DNA of 64,000 nucleotides from Pseudoalteromonas luteoviolacea (GTDB taxonomy: Bacteria > Pseudomonadota > Gammaproteobacteria > Enterobacterales > Alteromonadaceae): the NCBI RefSeq assembly GCF_000814765.1, contig NZ_JWIC01000004.1:248001-312000 (forward strand). Direction: 5' to 3'. Position 1 is the stretch's first letter. Each line of letters opens with the position of its first letter. The position numbers and the translations under genes are program-made. Below the pieces are notes generated by a model, which was given only the letters and a program-made list of their open reading frames with translations, searched no databases and was not told where the DNA came from. Shown piece after piece: positions 56,239 to 64,000 of this stretch.

Positions 56239-57075
56239 ATGCTCAGTTATAGACATTCTTTTCATGCTGGTAATCCAGCAGACGTTATCAAACACTTAGT
56301 TTTAGCTGAAGTGCTCTCTTACATGACGCGTAAGGATAAGCCGTTCGACTATATAGATACGCACTCCGGCGCAGGTTTCTTTGAGTTAGCATCAAGCGAT
56401 GCGCAAAAAACGCAAGAGTTTGAGCAGGGGATAGGCCGACTGATGCACTATGAGGGGGAAAATGAAGCGATCCTCCGTTATATCGACATGGTAAAGAGTT
56501 TCAATGATAAAGCGTTGGCTTTTTATCCAGGCTCTCCAAAAGTGGCTGAACAATATCTGCGTAAACAGGATAAAGGCTGGTTTTTTGAACTCCATCCGCA
56601 AGATTTACCTCTGTTGCAAAAAAATACTGCTCATAAGCGCTCTTTGCGGGTCAAAGGGGAGGATGGATTTAAAGGGTTATTAGGATTAGTGCCGCCTTTA
56701 TCACGCCGTGCCGTGGTGCTAATGGACCCGCCTTATGAAATAAAATCAGACTATCAAAAAGCGGTAAAAACCATTGTAAAGGCGCATAAAAGCTTTACCT
56801 CAGGGACTTATATGATTTGGTACCCAGTGGTCGATAGAGATCGTATTGAGCAAATGGAAGCTGAGTTGATTGCATCTGGTGTGCGCAACATTCAATTGTT
56901 TGAGTTAGCGACTTCGGCAGATACTGATGAACGTGGTATGACGGCTTCAGGCATGATCGTGATTAATCCACCTTATGTCCTGAAAAATATCATGGATGCA
57001 GTGTTACCAGAGTTAGTGAAAGAGCTTGCAGATGATGATGGCTTTTTCCGCAGTGTTGAGTTGGTTGCGGAATAA
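56239..57075 (+). CDS. rlmJ: 23S rRNA (adenine2030-N6)-methyltransferase
   Basis: The 278-residue protein begins MLSYRHSFHAGNPADVIKHLVL, the RlmJ mark, and has YIDTHSGAGFFEL for AdoMet and VVLMDPPYEIKSDY (DPPY) as the N6-adenine motif. It methylates A2030 of 23S rRNA. It is divergent from the zapA operon and ends at a clear terminator. Confidence 0.95.
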   Translation: MLSYRHSFHAGNPADVIKHLVLAEVLSYMTRKDKPFDYIDTHSGAGFFELASSDAQKTQEFEQGIGRLMHYEGENEAILRYIDMVKSFNDKALAFYPGSPKVAEQYLRKQDKGWFFELHPQDLPLLQKNTAHKRSLRVKGEDGFKGLLGLVPPLSRRAVVLMDPPYEIKSDYQKAVKTIVKAHKSFTSGTYMIWYPVVDRDRIEQMEAELIASGVRNIQLFELATSADTDERGMTASGMIVINPPYVLKNIMDAVLPELVKELADDDGFFRSVELVAE

Positions 57076-57089
57076 TTAAAGTTGTGTTC

Positions 57090-57127
57090 CAACCTGATCT
57101 TAACTAAGTTCAGGTTGTATTTTATTT
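57090..57127 (+). terminator. Terminator of rlmJ
   Basis: CAACCTGA (57090-57097) pairs with TCAGGTTG (57110-57117), followed by TATTTTATTT. Confidence 0.85.
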
Positions 57128-57198
57128 GCTCCACTGGCGAAGATTTCATATGCTGAAGCTATGGATGCCAGTAATGCGTGCAAGAGTGAAGGATGTTA

Positions 57199-58473
57199 AT
57201 GAGTAGTGAAACTGCTAAGGTAAAGAAAAACGCCGTTCAGTATATCGCCCGCCAAGCTATTTTAAATAGTGAACTGCAAGTACATGCCTATGAATTACTG
57301 TATCGTGACTCACACAATAATGTGTTTCCAAGCGGTGTAAGTGATGGGCTTGCAACGGGGCGTCTGTTCTTTAATTCTTTACTGTTTATTGGTTTAGATA
57401 GGCTCGCTGCGGGCGCTTTGGCATTTGTTAATTTTTCAGATGAAACACTCATACAAGAACTTCCTAAGCTATTAAGCCCACAGGGGCTTGTAGTGGAAAT
57501 TGTTGAGCGCTCACAAGATATCGAGAGTTTGACTGCAACAGTCAGTAAATTACAAAATGTGGGCTATCGTTTTGCCCTAGATGATTATGATGGCGATCCA
57601 CGCTGGCAGCCTCTTTTAGATTTAGTTGACTTCGTGAAGCTGGAAGTTGAACTCCCTATCATCAAAACCACCATGATGGTGAAAAAGCTCAAACGTCAAT
57701 ATCCACATTTGCAAATAGTTGTGGAGCGAATTGAAACGCAAGAGCAATTTAATTTTATCCGCGCCGCAGGGGCTGATTATTTTCAAGGTTTTTTCTTTGC
57801 CAAGCCTGAGATGCTCAATCATGGCAATGTGGAACCCTCTAAGCTTGCGGTATTTGATTTATTGCGTTGTACTGCGAAAAAGTCCCTCTGCTTCAAAGAG
57901 GTGCAAGATCGTGTATCGAAAGATTTAAGCTTAACTGCTCGAGTACTCCGGCTGGCCAATGCCAAAGCAGGGGAAGATCGGATTGAGATCCGCTCAATTT
58001 CACAGGCTGTGATATACCTTGGTGAGGATGCCATTCGCCAGTTTGTTAAAGTACTGGCATTGAGTGAATTGGGCGCAGATAAGCCGACAGAATTGACTAA
58101 GCTTGGCTTGAATCGTGCCAAATTCTTGGAGCTTTTTTTGGCTCCAGGTGGTGATGAAATGGCAGAGCAGGGCTATTTAATTGGTCTGATGTCGGTACTT
58201 GATGCCATTTTAGATGTGGAGCTCTCTGTGGTCGTGGATGAGTTTTCATTGGACCCTGATTTAAGCAGTGCATTATTAAGCTATAAAGGGTTAATTGGCG
58301 GTGCACTTCGCTTGGCAATTGAAGTGGAGCGAAACAATCTAACTGAAGCTGAACTTATTTTAAATGCGATTCGCCCGGCGTCAGAGATACAAGTACTTTT
58401 TGACTTAATTATAAAAAGCCGAGCATATGGAGATGAAATGTTTGCTGTAGCAAGGGAAGATGTCGAGCAGTAG
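57199..58473 (+). CDS. EAL-HDOD signalling protein
   Basis: ATG 57199 is preferred to 57193 since GAAGG lies six bases before it. The 424-residue protein has an N-terminal EAL domain (about 10-215): YELLYRD, AFVNFSDE, VVEIVERS, FALDDYDGD, VKLEVEL, VVERIETQEQ and QGFFFAKP, so most canonical residues remain though the DDF motif is DDY. A C-terminal HDOD domain (about 220-400) follows. Such YuxH-type proteins occur widely in marine bacteria; activity on c-di-GMP is uncertain. Confidence 0.9.
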   Translation: MSSETAKVKKNAVQYIARQAILNSELQVHAYELLYRDSHNNVFPSGVSDGLATGRLFFNSLLFIGLDRLAAGALAFVNFSDETLIQELPKLLSPQGLVVEIVERSQDIESLTATVSKLQNVGYRFALDDYDGDPRWQPLLDLVDFVKLEVELPIIKTTMMVKKLKRQYPHLQIVVERIETQEQFNFIRAAGADYFQGFFFAKPEMLNHGNVEPSKLAVFDLLRCTAKKSLCFKEVQDRVSKDLSLTARVLRLANAKAGEDRIEIRSISQAVIYLGEDAIRQFVKVLALSELGADKPTELTKLGLNRAKFLELFLAPGGDEMAEQGYLIGLMSVLDAILDVELSVVVDEFSLDPDLSSALLSYKGLIGGALRLAIEVERNNLTEAELILNAIRPASEIQVLFDLIIKSRAYGDEMFAVAREDVEQ

Positions 58474-58504
58474 CCAGCTTACATGTCGACCTTGTGCACT
58501 GACA

Positions 58505-59992
58505 TTAGTAGGTTGTTATGTCGAGCGACAAAGAGAGATTCTTCCAATAAGCTTGCTCCTGTTCTAAGTCTGCTGCAAACAGTGAATGCTGTTCAAACCA
58601 CATGCGTTCACACGAGAGTTCAACATTTTTACTGGTGACAGAAAAACGATATTTAGGCAGTTGGCTCTCTTGACGTTTTTGATGGAACAAAATCGCTAAA
58701 CGTAATAGCGTGAGTAATTTTGAAAATTGCCCAAGAGATTCTTCTTCAATCAGTGCATTGAGATCGACTGCTTTAATTTTTTTGCGATGAAAACGGATCA
58801 AGGCCCCAAGCAACTGCTGTTGTTCTTGTGTAAAGCCTGGGAGCTGACTATTACTCACCACATATGCACTGTGTTTATGAATGCCTGAAGAATTGATTGC
58901 AATGCCTACCTCGTGTAATTGTGCAGCCCAGCGCAGGATCTCTAAATCAAGTTCTTCAAGCTGCCATGTTGTTTTTGCTACATTAAATAGTTGTGCAAGG
59001 GTTTGACATATATGGTTGGCATGTGGCGTATCAACGGCGTACTGTTCTGCGAATGAGGAAATAGTACGGGCACGAATATCAAACTCGTTATTTTGCGCTA
59101 ATTCATGTAATAACCCTTCCCGCAGTGAAAAGTCACAATACGTCATATCCGTTATATTAAGCTGATTAAAAGCGCCGATTAGCACAGCAAGCCCACCAGC
59201 AATGCTCGCCTGGCGCTCCGGTGGGAGCGCCTTGAGGTCCATACTCTCTAATGTTTGTGCTTCAACAAAATGATTTCGGATCTGTTGTAATGACGCTAAT
59301 GTCAGAGTTTTGCTGGCAAATAACTCTTCGTTGATTGCGGTGAGGGTTTTAATGGTGCCAGATGTGCCCAAGCAGGTTTGCCAGCCTGCTTTTTGATAGT
59401 TAGCGGTAATGGCTTCAATATTTTGCTCTGCATGGATAATGGCTTTTTGAAAACGCTTGTTAGTGAGCTTTCCATCGGCAAAATACCGTTGGCTCATGGT
59501 AACGCACCCAATATCACGGCTAGTGAGCAGCTTGTGGTATTGGTGCTTACCAATGATCATTTCTGTACTACCTCCGCCGATGTCTATCACCAGGCGGTTG
59601 TGATCGCCGTGTATGTAATTAGCGACACCTTGATAGATTAAACGCGCTTCTTCTTGTCCAGAAATGACATTGATTTTATATGGAAAAACAGCCTTGGCCT
59701 GTTTTAAAACGTGGTGTAAATTTTGACACTTTCTCAATGTATAGGTTGCTGCAACTTCGACGTTCTTTTTCTCAAAACCGTTCAGTGTGGCGGCAAACTG
59801 AGAAAGCACATGCAAAGCGCGTGCAATGGCTTCATCACTGAGGTGATCATTTTGATCCAGCCCAGCGGCCAAATAAACACGTTGCTTTTCTTTGTGTAGT
59901 ATTTGTAATCGACCATCTACCTCCCTTGCAACCACAAGATGAAAACTATTTGAGCCTAAATCAACGGCTGCAAAAGATGGGTATGTTGTCAT
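58505..59992 (-). CDS. ppx: Exopolyphosphatase (Ppx/GppA family)
   Basis: ATG 59992 gives 495 residues beginning MTTYPSFAAVDLGSNSFHLVV, the ASKHA phosphate-1 motif, then VISGQEEARLIYQGV and LVIDIGGGSTEMIIG, with a C-terminal HD-like helical domain. It degrades polyphosphate to phosphate and may also hydrolyse pppGpp. It starts one base after the ppk stop. The upstream frame to 60031 lies inside ppk and is rejected. The length fits the E. coli Ppx size. Confidence 0.94.
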   Translation of the reverse strand: MTTYPSFAAVDLGSNSFHLVVAREVDGRLQILHKEKQRVYLAAGLDQNDHLSDEAIARALHVLSQFAATLNGFEKKNVEVAATYTLRKCQNLHHVLKQAKAVFPYKINVISGQEEARLIYQGVANYIHGDHNRLVIDIGGGSTEMIIGKHQYHKLLTSRDIGCVTMSQRYFADGKLTNKRFQKAIIHAEQNIEAITANYQKAGWQTCLGTSGTIKTLTAINEELFASKTLTLASLQQIRNHFVEAQTLESMDLKALPPERQASIAGGLAVLIGAFNQLNITDMTYCDFSLREGLLHELAQNNEFDIRARTISSFAEQYAVDTPHANHICQTLAQLFNVAKTTWQLEELDLEILRWAAQLHEVGIAINSSGIHKHSAYVVSNSQLPGFTQEQQQLLGALIRFHRKKIKAVDLNALIEEESLGQFSKLLTLLRLAILFHQKRQESQLPKYRFSVTSKNVELSCERMWFEQHSLFAADLEQEQAYWKNLSLSLDITTY

Positions 59993-59993
59993 G

Positions 59994-62093
59994 TTAAGTC
60001 CTAGTGCTTTCCCATTTTTTAATGTGATCATAGATGGCGATTTGAGAACGGATCTTCTTCTTATTGCCGCGATTCACATAGTTATTTTTTTGTTCACTAT
60101 CAATTAATCGCGCTTTTACGCGATCTCGAAATTGTAGTTCTAATGTATCAATGATCAACTGTTTCAACGATTCATCATAAATAGGTACACCCACTTCGAC
60201 ACGGTGATCTAGGTTACGGGTCATCCAATCGGCAGAAGAAATATAGACCTGTGGTTTCCCCCCATTTTCAAATACCATGACACGTGGATGCTCTAAAAAG
60301 CGATCGACAATACTGATCACGCGAATATTGTCACTGAATCCTGCAAGGCCGGGAACAAGTGCGCACATACCACGAATGATCATACGAATTTTGACACCGG
60401 CCATAGCGGCACTATAGAGCTTTTCGATTAGCTCCTTATCGACCAAGTTGTTCACTTTTACTGTGATACGTGCTGCTTTACCTGCGCGCGCGTTATCCAC
60501 TTCTTGTTCAATGAGAGAGTATATTTTTTCTCGTGCATTGAGAGGAGATATCATTAAATGTTGAAAGTTAAATGGTCGATAGCTGGTTTCGATGAATTTA
60601 AAGACATCGTCACACTCATTGCAAATCTCTGAGTGCTTGGTGAATAAACTAAAGTCGGTATAGATGCGCGCTGTTTTTTCATGGAAATTACCAGTACCTA
60701 CGTGTGCATATTTAACAATTTGGCCTTTTTCTTTTCGGTGTATCACACACAGTTTGCTGTGTACTTTCAGTGCAGGTAAGCCAACCATGACTTTGATGCC
60801 ATACTCACTGAGCATTTTTGCCCACTCGATATTGTTTTGTTCATCAAAGCGCGCTTTTAACTCGACCATAACGGTCACTTTCTTGCCATTTTTGGCGGCA
60901 TTGATAAGCGACGCGATCAGCTGAGAGCGACTGGCCACTCGGTAAATATTGATTTTGATCTGAGTTACTTTGGGATCAAACGCTGCTTGGCGCACGTATT
61001 CCAACATGTGGTTAAACGTGTGGTATGGATAGTAGAGTAAAATATCTTGTTCAGAAATGGCTTTAAAGGCACTCTCGTGTTTATCGAACGCACTGCTTTT
61101 TAAAGGGGGCAGTGGTTTGTTTTCTAAATACCCTCTGCCTACATTTGGAAAGGCGATAAAATCTCTAAAGTTACGATAGCTTCCGCCTGGGATCAGGGCG
61201 TCTTGGTGCGTCACACCTAAGCGTTTTTTCATCACTTTCATAATGCTTTCAGGCATGGCTTCATCGTAGGTGAGGCGCACAGGCTCTGCATATAAGCGCT
61301 GTTTTAGACCTTTAGACATTTTATCCAGTAAGCCCTCTTCAAGCTCGTCATCTAGGTTATATTCAGCATCCCGAGTTAGCTTTATCTCGTACCCTTCGAT
61401 GTGTTCAAACGAAAGGAAGTTACTGAAGACTTCGCGCAGGTGATATCTCACGACATCATCAAGCAGCATTAACGTTTTTTGTCGGCGTGTTCTCTCTGGC
61501 GGTAAAATAACAAACCGATCTAGCCTATCTGTTGGTAGTTCAAGTAGGGCGTACTGATGTTTGTCATTATCGTTACGCATTTCGACAAACAAGTAGGTCA
61601 TGGTATCGTTGATCAGATCTGAATAGTCCCTATTTTCTGAGAGTAAAATGGGGGATAGATGCTGTAAAACCTGATCGTTAAAATAATCTCGTAACCACTG
61701 TTTATGGAACTCAGACAAGGCTTCTGGTTGCTTTACGTGAATGTTATGCGCATTTAAGTCATTAAAGATTTGATTATGGATATGATTAAACTTTTTCCCT
61801 AAAGACAATACTTTTTTTTGTATTTGATTCAGTAACGCTTCGTTTTCGTCGAAGTTGGCATCGGGCAAGTTACTGAGCAATATCCGGCGTTTGACATCAG
61901 CCACTCTGACACGAAAAAACTCATCAAGGTTGTTAGAGAAAATGCCTAAGAACCTTATACGTTCGATGATTGGGTTATTTTTGTCTTTAGCTTCTTGCAA
62001 AACTCGCTCATTAAATGAGAGCCAACTGAGCTCTTTGGCAAAAAAGCTAATGGCTTTAGGGTCGCTAGATAGTGCGTGCATTTTACATTCCAT
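59994..62093 (-). CDS. ppk: Polyphosphate kinase 1
   Basis: The 699-residue protein has FFAKELSWLSFNERVLQEA at the N-terminus and the Ppk1 catalytic core: LKVHSKLCVIHRKEKGQIV, with the phosphorylated His, and YAHVGTGNFHEKTARIYTDF. It makes polyphosphate from ATP. Start is 62093, or 62081 (MHALS). A near-consensus Pho box lies 36 bases upstream. It forms an operon with ppx. Confidence 0.96.
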   Translation of the reverse strand: MECKMHALSSDPKAISFFAKELSWLSFNERVLQEAKDKNNPIIERIRFLGIFSNNLDEFFRVRVADVKRRILLSNLPDANFDENEALLNQIQKKVLSLGKKFNHIHNQIFNDLNAHNIHVKQPEALSEFHKQWLRDYFNDQVLQHLSPILLSENRDYSDLINDTMTYLFVEMRNDNDKHQYALLELPTDRLDRFVILPPERTRRQKTLMLLDDVVRYHLREVFSNFLSFEHIEGYEIKLTRDAEYNLDDELEEGLLDKMSKGLKQRLYAEPVRLTYDEAMPESIMKVMKKRLGVTHQDALIPGGSYRNFRDFIAFPNVGRGYLENKPLPPLKSSAFDKHESAFKAISEQDILLYYPYHTFNHMLEYVRQAAFDPKVTQIKINIYRVASRSQLIASLINAAKNGKKVTVMVELKARFDEQNNIEWAKMLSEYGIKVMVGLPALKVHSKLCVIHRKEKGQIVKYAHVGTGNFHEKTARIYTDFSLFTKHSEICNECDDVFKFIETSYRPFNFQHLMISPLNAREKIYSLIEQEVDNARAGKAARITVKVNNLVDKELIEKLYSAAMAGVKIRMIIRGMCALVPGLAGFSDNIRVISIVDRFLEHPRVMVFENGGKPQVYISSADWMTRNLDHRVEVGVPIYDESLKQLIIDTLELQFRDRVKARLIDSEQKNNYVNRGNKKKIRSQIAIYDHIKKWESTRT

Positions 62094-62128
62094 AGTAACG
62101 ATAGCTTATTCTAGAGTATGTCCAGAAT

Positions 62129-62146
62129 GTGACACTTATATGACAG
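62129..62146 (-). promoter_or_regulatory. Pho box before ppk
   Basis: On the minus strand CTGTCATATAAGTGTCAC matches 17 of 18 bases of the PhoB consensus (two CTGTCAT-type repeats 11 bases apart). It lies 36 bases before the ppk start at 62093. A -10 is not clear: TACTCT is 10 bases downstream and TAGAAT 15. Confidence 0.8.
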
Positions 62147-62246
62147 CAGGTACAACCGAGGGAAAAAGGAATATGGCAGTGGTAAAACCTCGCTGCCATA
62201 AGAGTGTAGAATATTTTGAGTGAATTAATTTAATTAGGATCAAACG

Positions 62247-62753
62247 TTAATCGGGTTCAACATCCACAATCAGATCACTGGTGATTGCTTCTAGTGCATC
62301 TACGACATTTTCTTTATCCATACCGGGAGGTAAGCTCACGGTGGCAAAAGCACTGAATATGGGTAATCCCCAATTAGGTGCGCTTTGCTGTCTAGAATTC
62401 AAATGAGTGATATTGGCGCCTTTGTGGCGGATCACAGTTGAAAGTTCTTGGATTATACCAGGTCGATCATTGCCAGTTATCACCAAGTTGAGTTTTTCAA
62501 TTTGAGTCTCCGGCTTGCTTTGTTCGCCGTGCTCTATGCGGACTTCAAGTTCTGGTAACGCATGAAGTGCATCTTGCAGTGTTTGCAAGTGCTCTTCAGC
62601 CACTTCAACGAGTACTATACCTGCAAATTGGCCAGCTAAATGGCTCAGATTACTAGTTGCCCAGTTACCATGGTGCTGTAAAATTGTGGCAGATATTTCT
62701 TCAACGAGACCAGGTCGGTCCTTACCTAAAAGTGTTAATACTAACTGCTTCAT
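62247..62753 (-). CDS. Two-ACT-domain protein, GcvR-like
   Basis: The 168-residue protein has two ACT domains, MKQLVLTLLGKDRPGLVEEI and LNLVITGNDRPGIIQELSTV, as in GcvR, the glycine-cleavage repressor that works with GcvA. A DRPG in each domain is typical of the ligand turn. No DNA-binding domain. It is a separate gene with a 270-base gap to the phosphate permease gene. Confidence 0.85.
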   Translation of the reverse strand: MKQLVLTLLGKDRPGLVEEISATILQHHGNWATSNLSHLAGQFAGIVLVEVAEEHLQTLQDALHALPELEVRIEHGEQSKPETQIEKLNLVITGNDRPGIIQELSTVIRHKGANITHLNSRQQSAPNWGLPIFSAFATVSLPPGMDKENVVDALEAITSDLIVDVEPD

Positions 62754-62957
62754 ATCACATGTCTCTTATTATTAAATGCCTTTTGGCGGTGGTGGAAAAG
62801 CGAATTATCGCCTGTTAAGCCTAGTAAATGTGGGGGATTTTTCCAATGAGATGACGTTTGCTTTGTAAACAAATGCAAATGAAAACGCGGTGCATTTGAG
62901 ATACGATTTGCCAATACGTATTAAAAGTTAAAAAAAGGGACACATTCCTCTCGCCTG

Positions 62958-62991
62958 ATGTAACATAACTGTCATCTTGATGAAATATAAT
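62958..62991 (+). promoter_or_regulatory. Pho box and -10 of the phosphate permease gene
   Basis: ATGTAACATAACTGTCAT (62958-62975) matches 15 of 18 Pho-box bases, with the second half CTGTCAT exact. TATAAT at 62986-62991 lies exactly 10 bases after it, the spacing of known PhoB-activated promoters, where the box replaces the -35. Confidence 0.82.
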
Positions 62992-63023
62992 GCGCCGCAA
63001 CTTGATAATAAAAAGGTGTTTTG

Positions 63024-64000
63024 ATGACTTCCAATCCGCAAAAACCGTCCTTCAAAACGGATAGAAGCCGTCTCTTTAAAGACCGCTTTGCCCAATTTGG
63101 CATTACCTCGGGTGGGGTGATGGTATTGGTTGCTTTGCTCTTGATCTTCTTCTATTTACTTTATGTCGTACAGCCGATCTTTGAATCAGCAAATGTGACA
63201 AAACGTACTGAATTAGCCCTTCAAAGTGATAAAACGTATTTTGGTCTAGGTATGGAAGAGCAAACTGAAATTGCTTATTTGCTAGATAGCACAGGCCAAG
63301 TTGATTTTTATCAGATTAAAGGCGATAAAACCGGAGAGCTACTTAGCTCACTGCCTGTTGACTTAGCGGGTCAGGTAAGCAGTTTTGCACAGAGCGCACC
63401 TTTTTTAGGGATATATGCCTACGGCTTAGATAATGGTCAAGTTCAGTTAGTTAAGCCAAGTTTTTTGATCTCATTCCCAGGCAATGAGCGAGTGATGAAG
63501 CCACGCTTGAGTTATCCGTTAGATGGCGTTCAGCTGGTGGTCGATGAGCAAGCGCAAGCGATTAAGCAATTTGCATTTAGTCACTATGAAGATAAAACGG
63601 CTGTTATTGCACAAACGCAAGATAAGCGCGTTATTTTTGCTTCATTCAGCGCAGAAGAGAATATGTTTTCTGGTGAAATAGAGTGGCAAGTTGAGCGTAG
63701 TTTATTACCGATTGAAGGGCGTATTGACGAAATGTTGATATCGCCAGACACGACGCGTGTATTTATTCGCTCTGCAAACCAGATTTATGTATTTGATACG
63801 CGCTTTGCCGATGAGGTTGAGCAAATTCAGTTGCTTGCCGCAAACGAAGAAAATGCAAACCTAGTTAATATCAGTTTGTTAGCGGGTGCTAATTCACTGA
63901 TGATCAGCAATGATAATGGTGAAGTATCTCAGTGGTTTGAAGTGAATACAGATAATGGTCGTCAGTTTGCCAAGATCCGCGCATTTGAGAGTATCGCGGG
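63024..64000 (+). CDS. pstC: PstC-type phosphate ABC transporter permease, 5' part
   Basis: The gene starts at ATG 63024, after AAAAGG, and runs off the right edge; 325 residues are visible. It begins MTSNPQKPSFKTDRSRLFKD, with a first transmembrane helix at about 30-52 (SGGVMVLVALLLIFFYLLYV), then a long periplasmic region with beta-rich, propeller-like repeats. This large extracytoplasmic insertion is typical of the long PstC-like permeases of Alteromonadales and Vibrio. It should pair with pstA and pstB beyond the edge. The Pho box supports the assignment. Confidence 0.85.
   Translation, partial: MTSNPQKPSFKTDRSRLFKDRFAQFGITSGGVMVLVALLLIFFYLLYVVQPIFESANVTKRTELALQSDKTYFGLGMEEQTEIAYLLDSTGQVDFYQIKGDKTGELLSSLPVDLAGQVSSFAQSAPFLGIYAYGLDNGQVQLVKPSFLISFPGNERVMKPRLSYPLDGVQLVVDEQAQAIKQFAFSHYEDKTAVIAQTQDKRVIFASFSAEENMFSGEIEWQVERSLLPIEGRIDEMLISPDTTRVFIRSANQIYVFDTRFADEVEQIQLLAANEENANLVNISLLAGANSLMISNDNGEVSQWFEVNTDNGRQFAKIRAFESIA

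Noticed and set aside
61855-62223. A 122-codon plus-strand frame covering the ppk start and Pho box
   Set aside because: Most of it is antisense to ppk coding sequence, and the remainder lies over the regulatory site. It has no family resemblance.

Overview
The window looks like chromosome of a marine gammaproteobacterium of the order Alteromonadales, most like Pseudoalteromonas. This rests on moderate AT richness, on lineage families (DUF3581-like, DUF2982-like, TIGR02449-like proteins), on the divergent argE / argCBFGH arrangement and on a B12-riboswitch-controlled TonB receptor. The genus is an inference from protein recognition without database searches. I see no CRISPR array, rRNA, tRNA, insertion sequence or prophage.

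Layout. 1-8.1 kb: the end of a surface-polysaccharide cluster: partial formyltransferase, two GT4 glycosyltransferases around an AsnB-type amidotransferase, then a reductase / short sugar-1-P transferase / membrane 4,6-dehydratase trio that resembles a UDP-QuiNAc-type initiation module. 8.3-10.4 kb: a YjbH-like exopolysaccharide outer-membrane protein, preceded by a hairpin that carries an ops-like (RfaH) sequence. 10.4-16 kb: a non-coding stretch, a large surface lipoprotein, a YeiL-like Crp/Fnr regulator with a perfect palindrome before it, a YgjV-like protein and a secreted amidohydrolase. 16-25 kb: proB, a diguanylate cyclase, a glutaredoxin, gltX, gpx-ohrR, lysR / yqhD, cytochrome b561 and a DUF3581 gene.

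25-32 kb: arginine biosynthesis, argE divergent from argCBFGH, with tandem ARG boxes between them. 32.5-33.2 kb: an overlapping pair made of a 55-residue peptide with a microcin-type double-glycine leader motif (VSGG, then a 17-residue very basic tail) and a five-helix membrane protein. This is the best candidate for an undescribed system. 33-42 kb: a Wzi-like protein coupled to coaD, a TetR regulator, thiI, panE-vanZ, yajQ, and a cobalamin riboswitch with a BtuB-like receptor. 41.7-46.4 kb: an RND efflux adaptor-pump-msrA operon. 46.5-49.9 kb: a run of poorly known envelope genes: a 33-residue CxxC micropeptide, a DUF2982-like protein, a small hypothetical, and two overlapping DUF1566 proteins, the first a PKD-like lipoprotein. 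50-58.5 kb: a yggN-like gene whose ribosome site lies in a hairpin, slyD with a dehydrogenase / lactonase-like pair, mltD, a metallo-beta-lactamase-fold protein that has lost its metal ligands, zapA and its coiled-coil partner, rlmJ, and an EAL-HDOD protein.

58.5-64 kb: ppk1-ppx, a GcvR-like ACT protein, and the start of a PstC-type phosphate permease. Good PhoB boxes lie before ppk and before the permease (the latter 10 bp upstream of a TATAAT), so polyphosphate turnover and phosphate uptake here probably form one Pho-controlled block.
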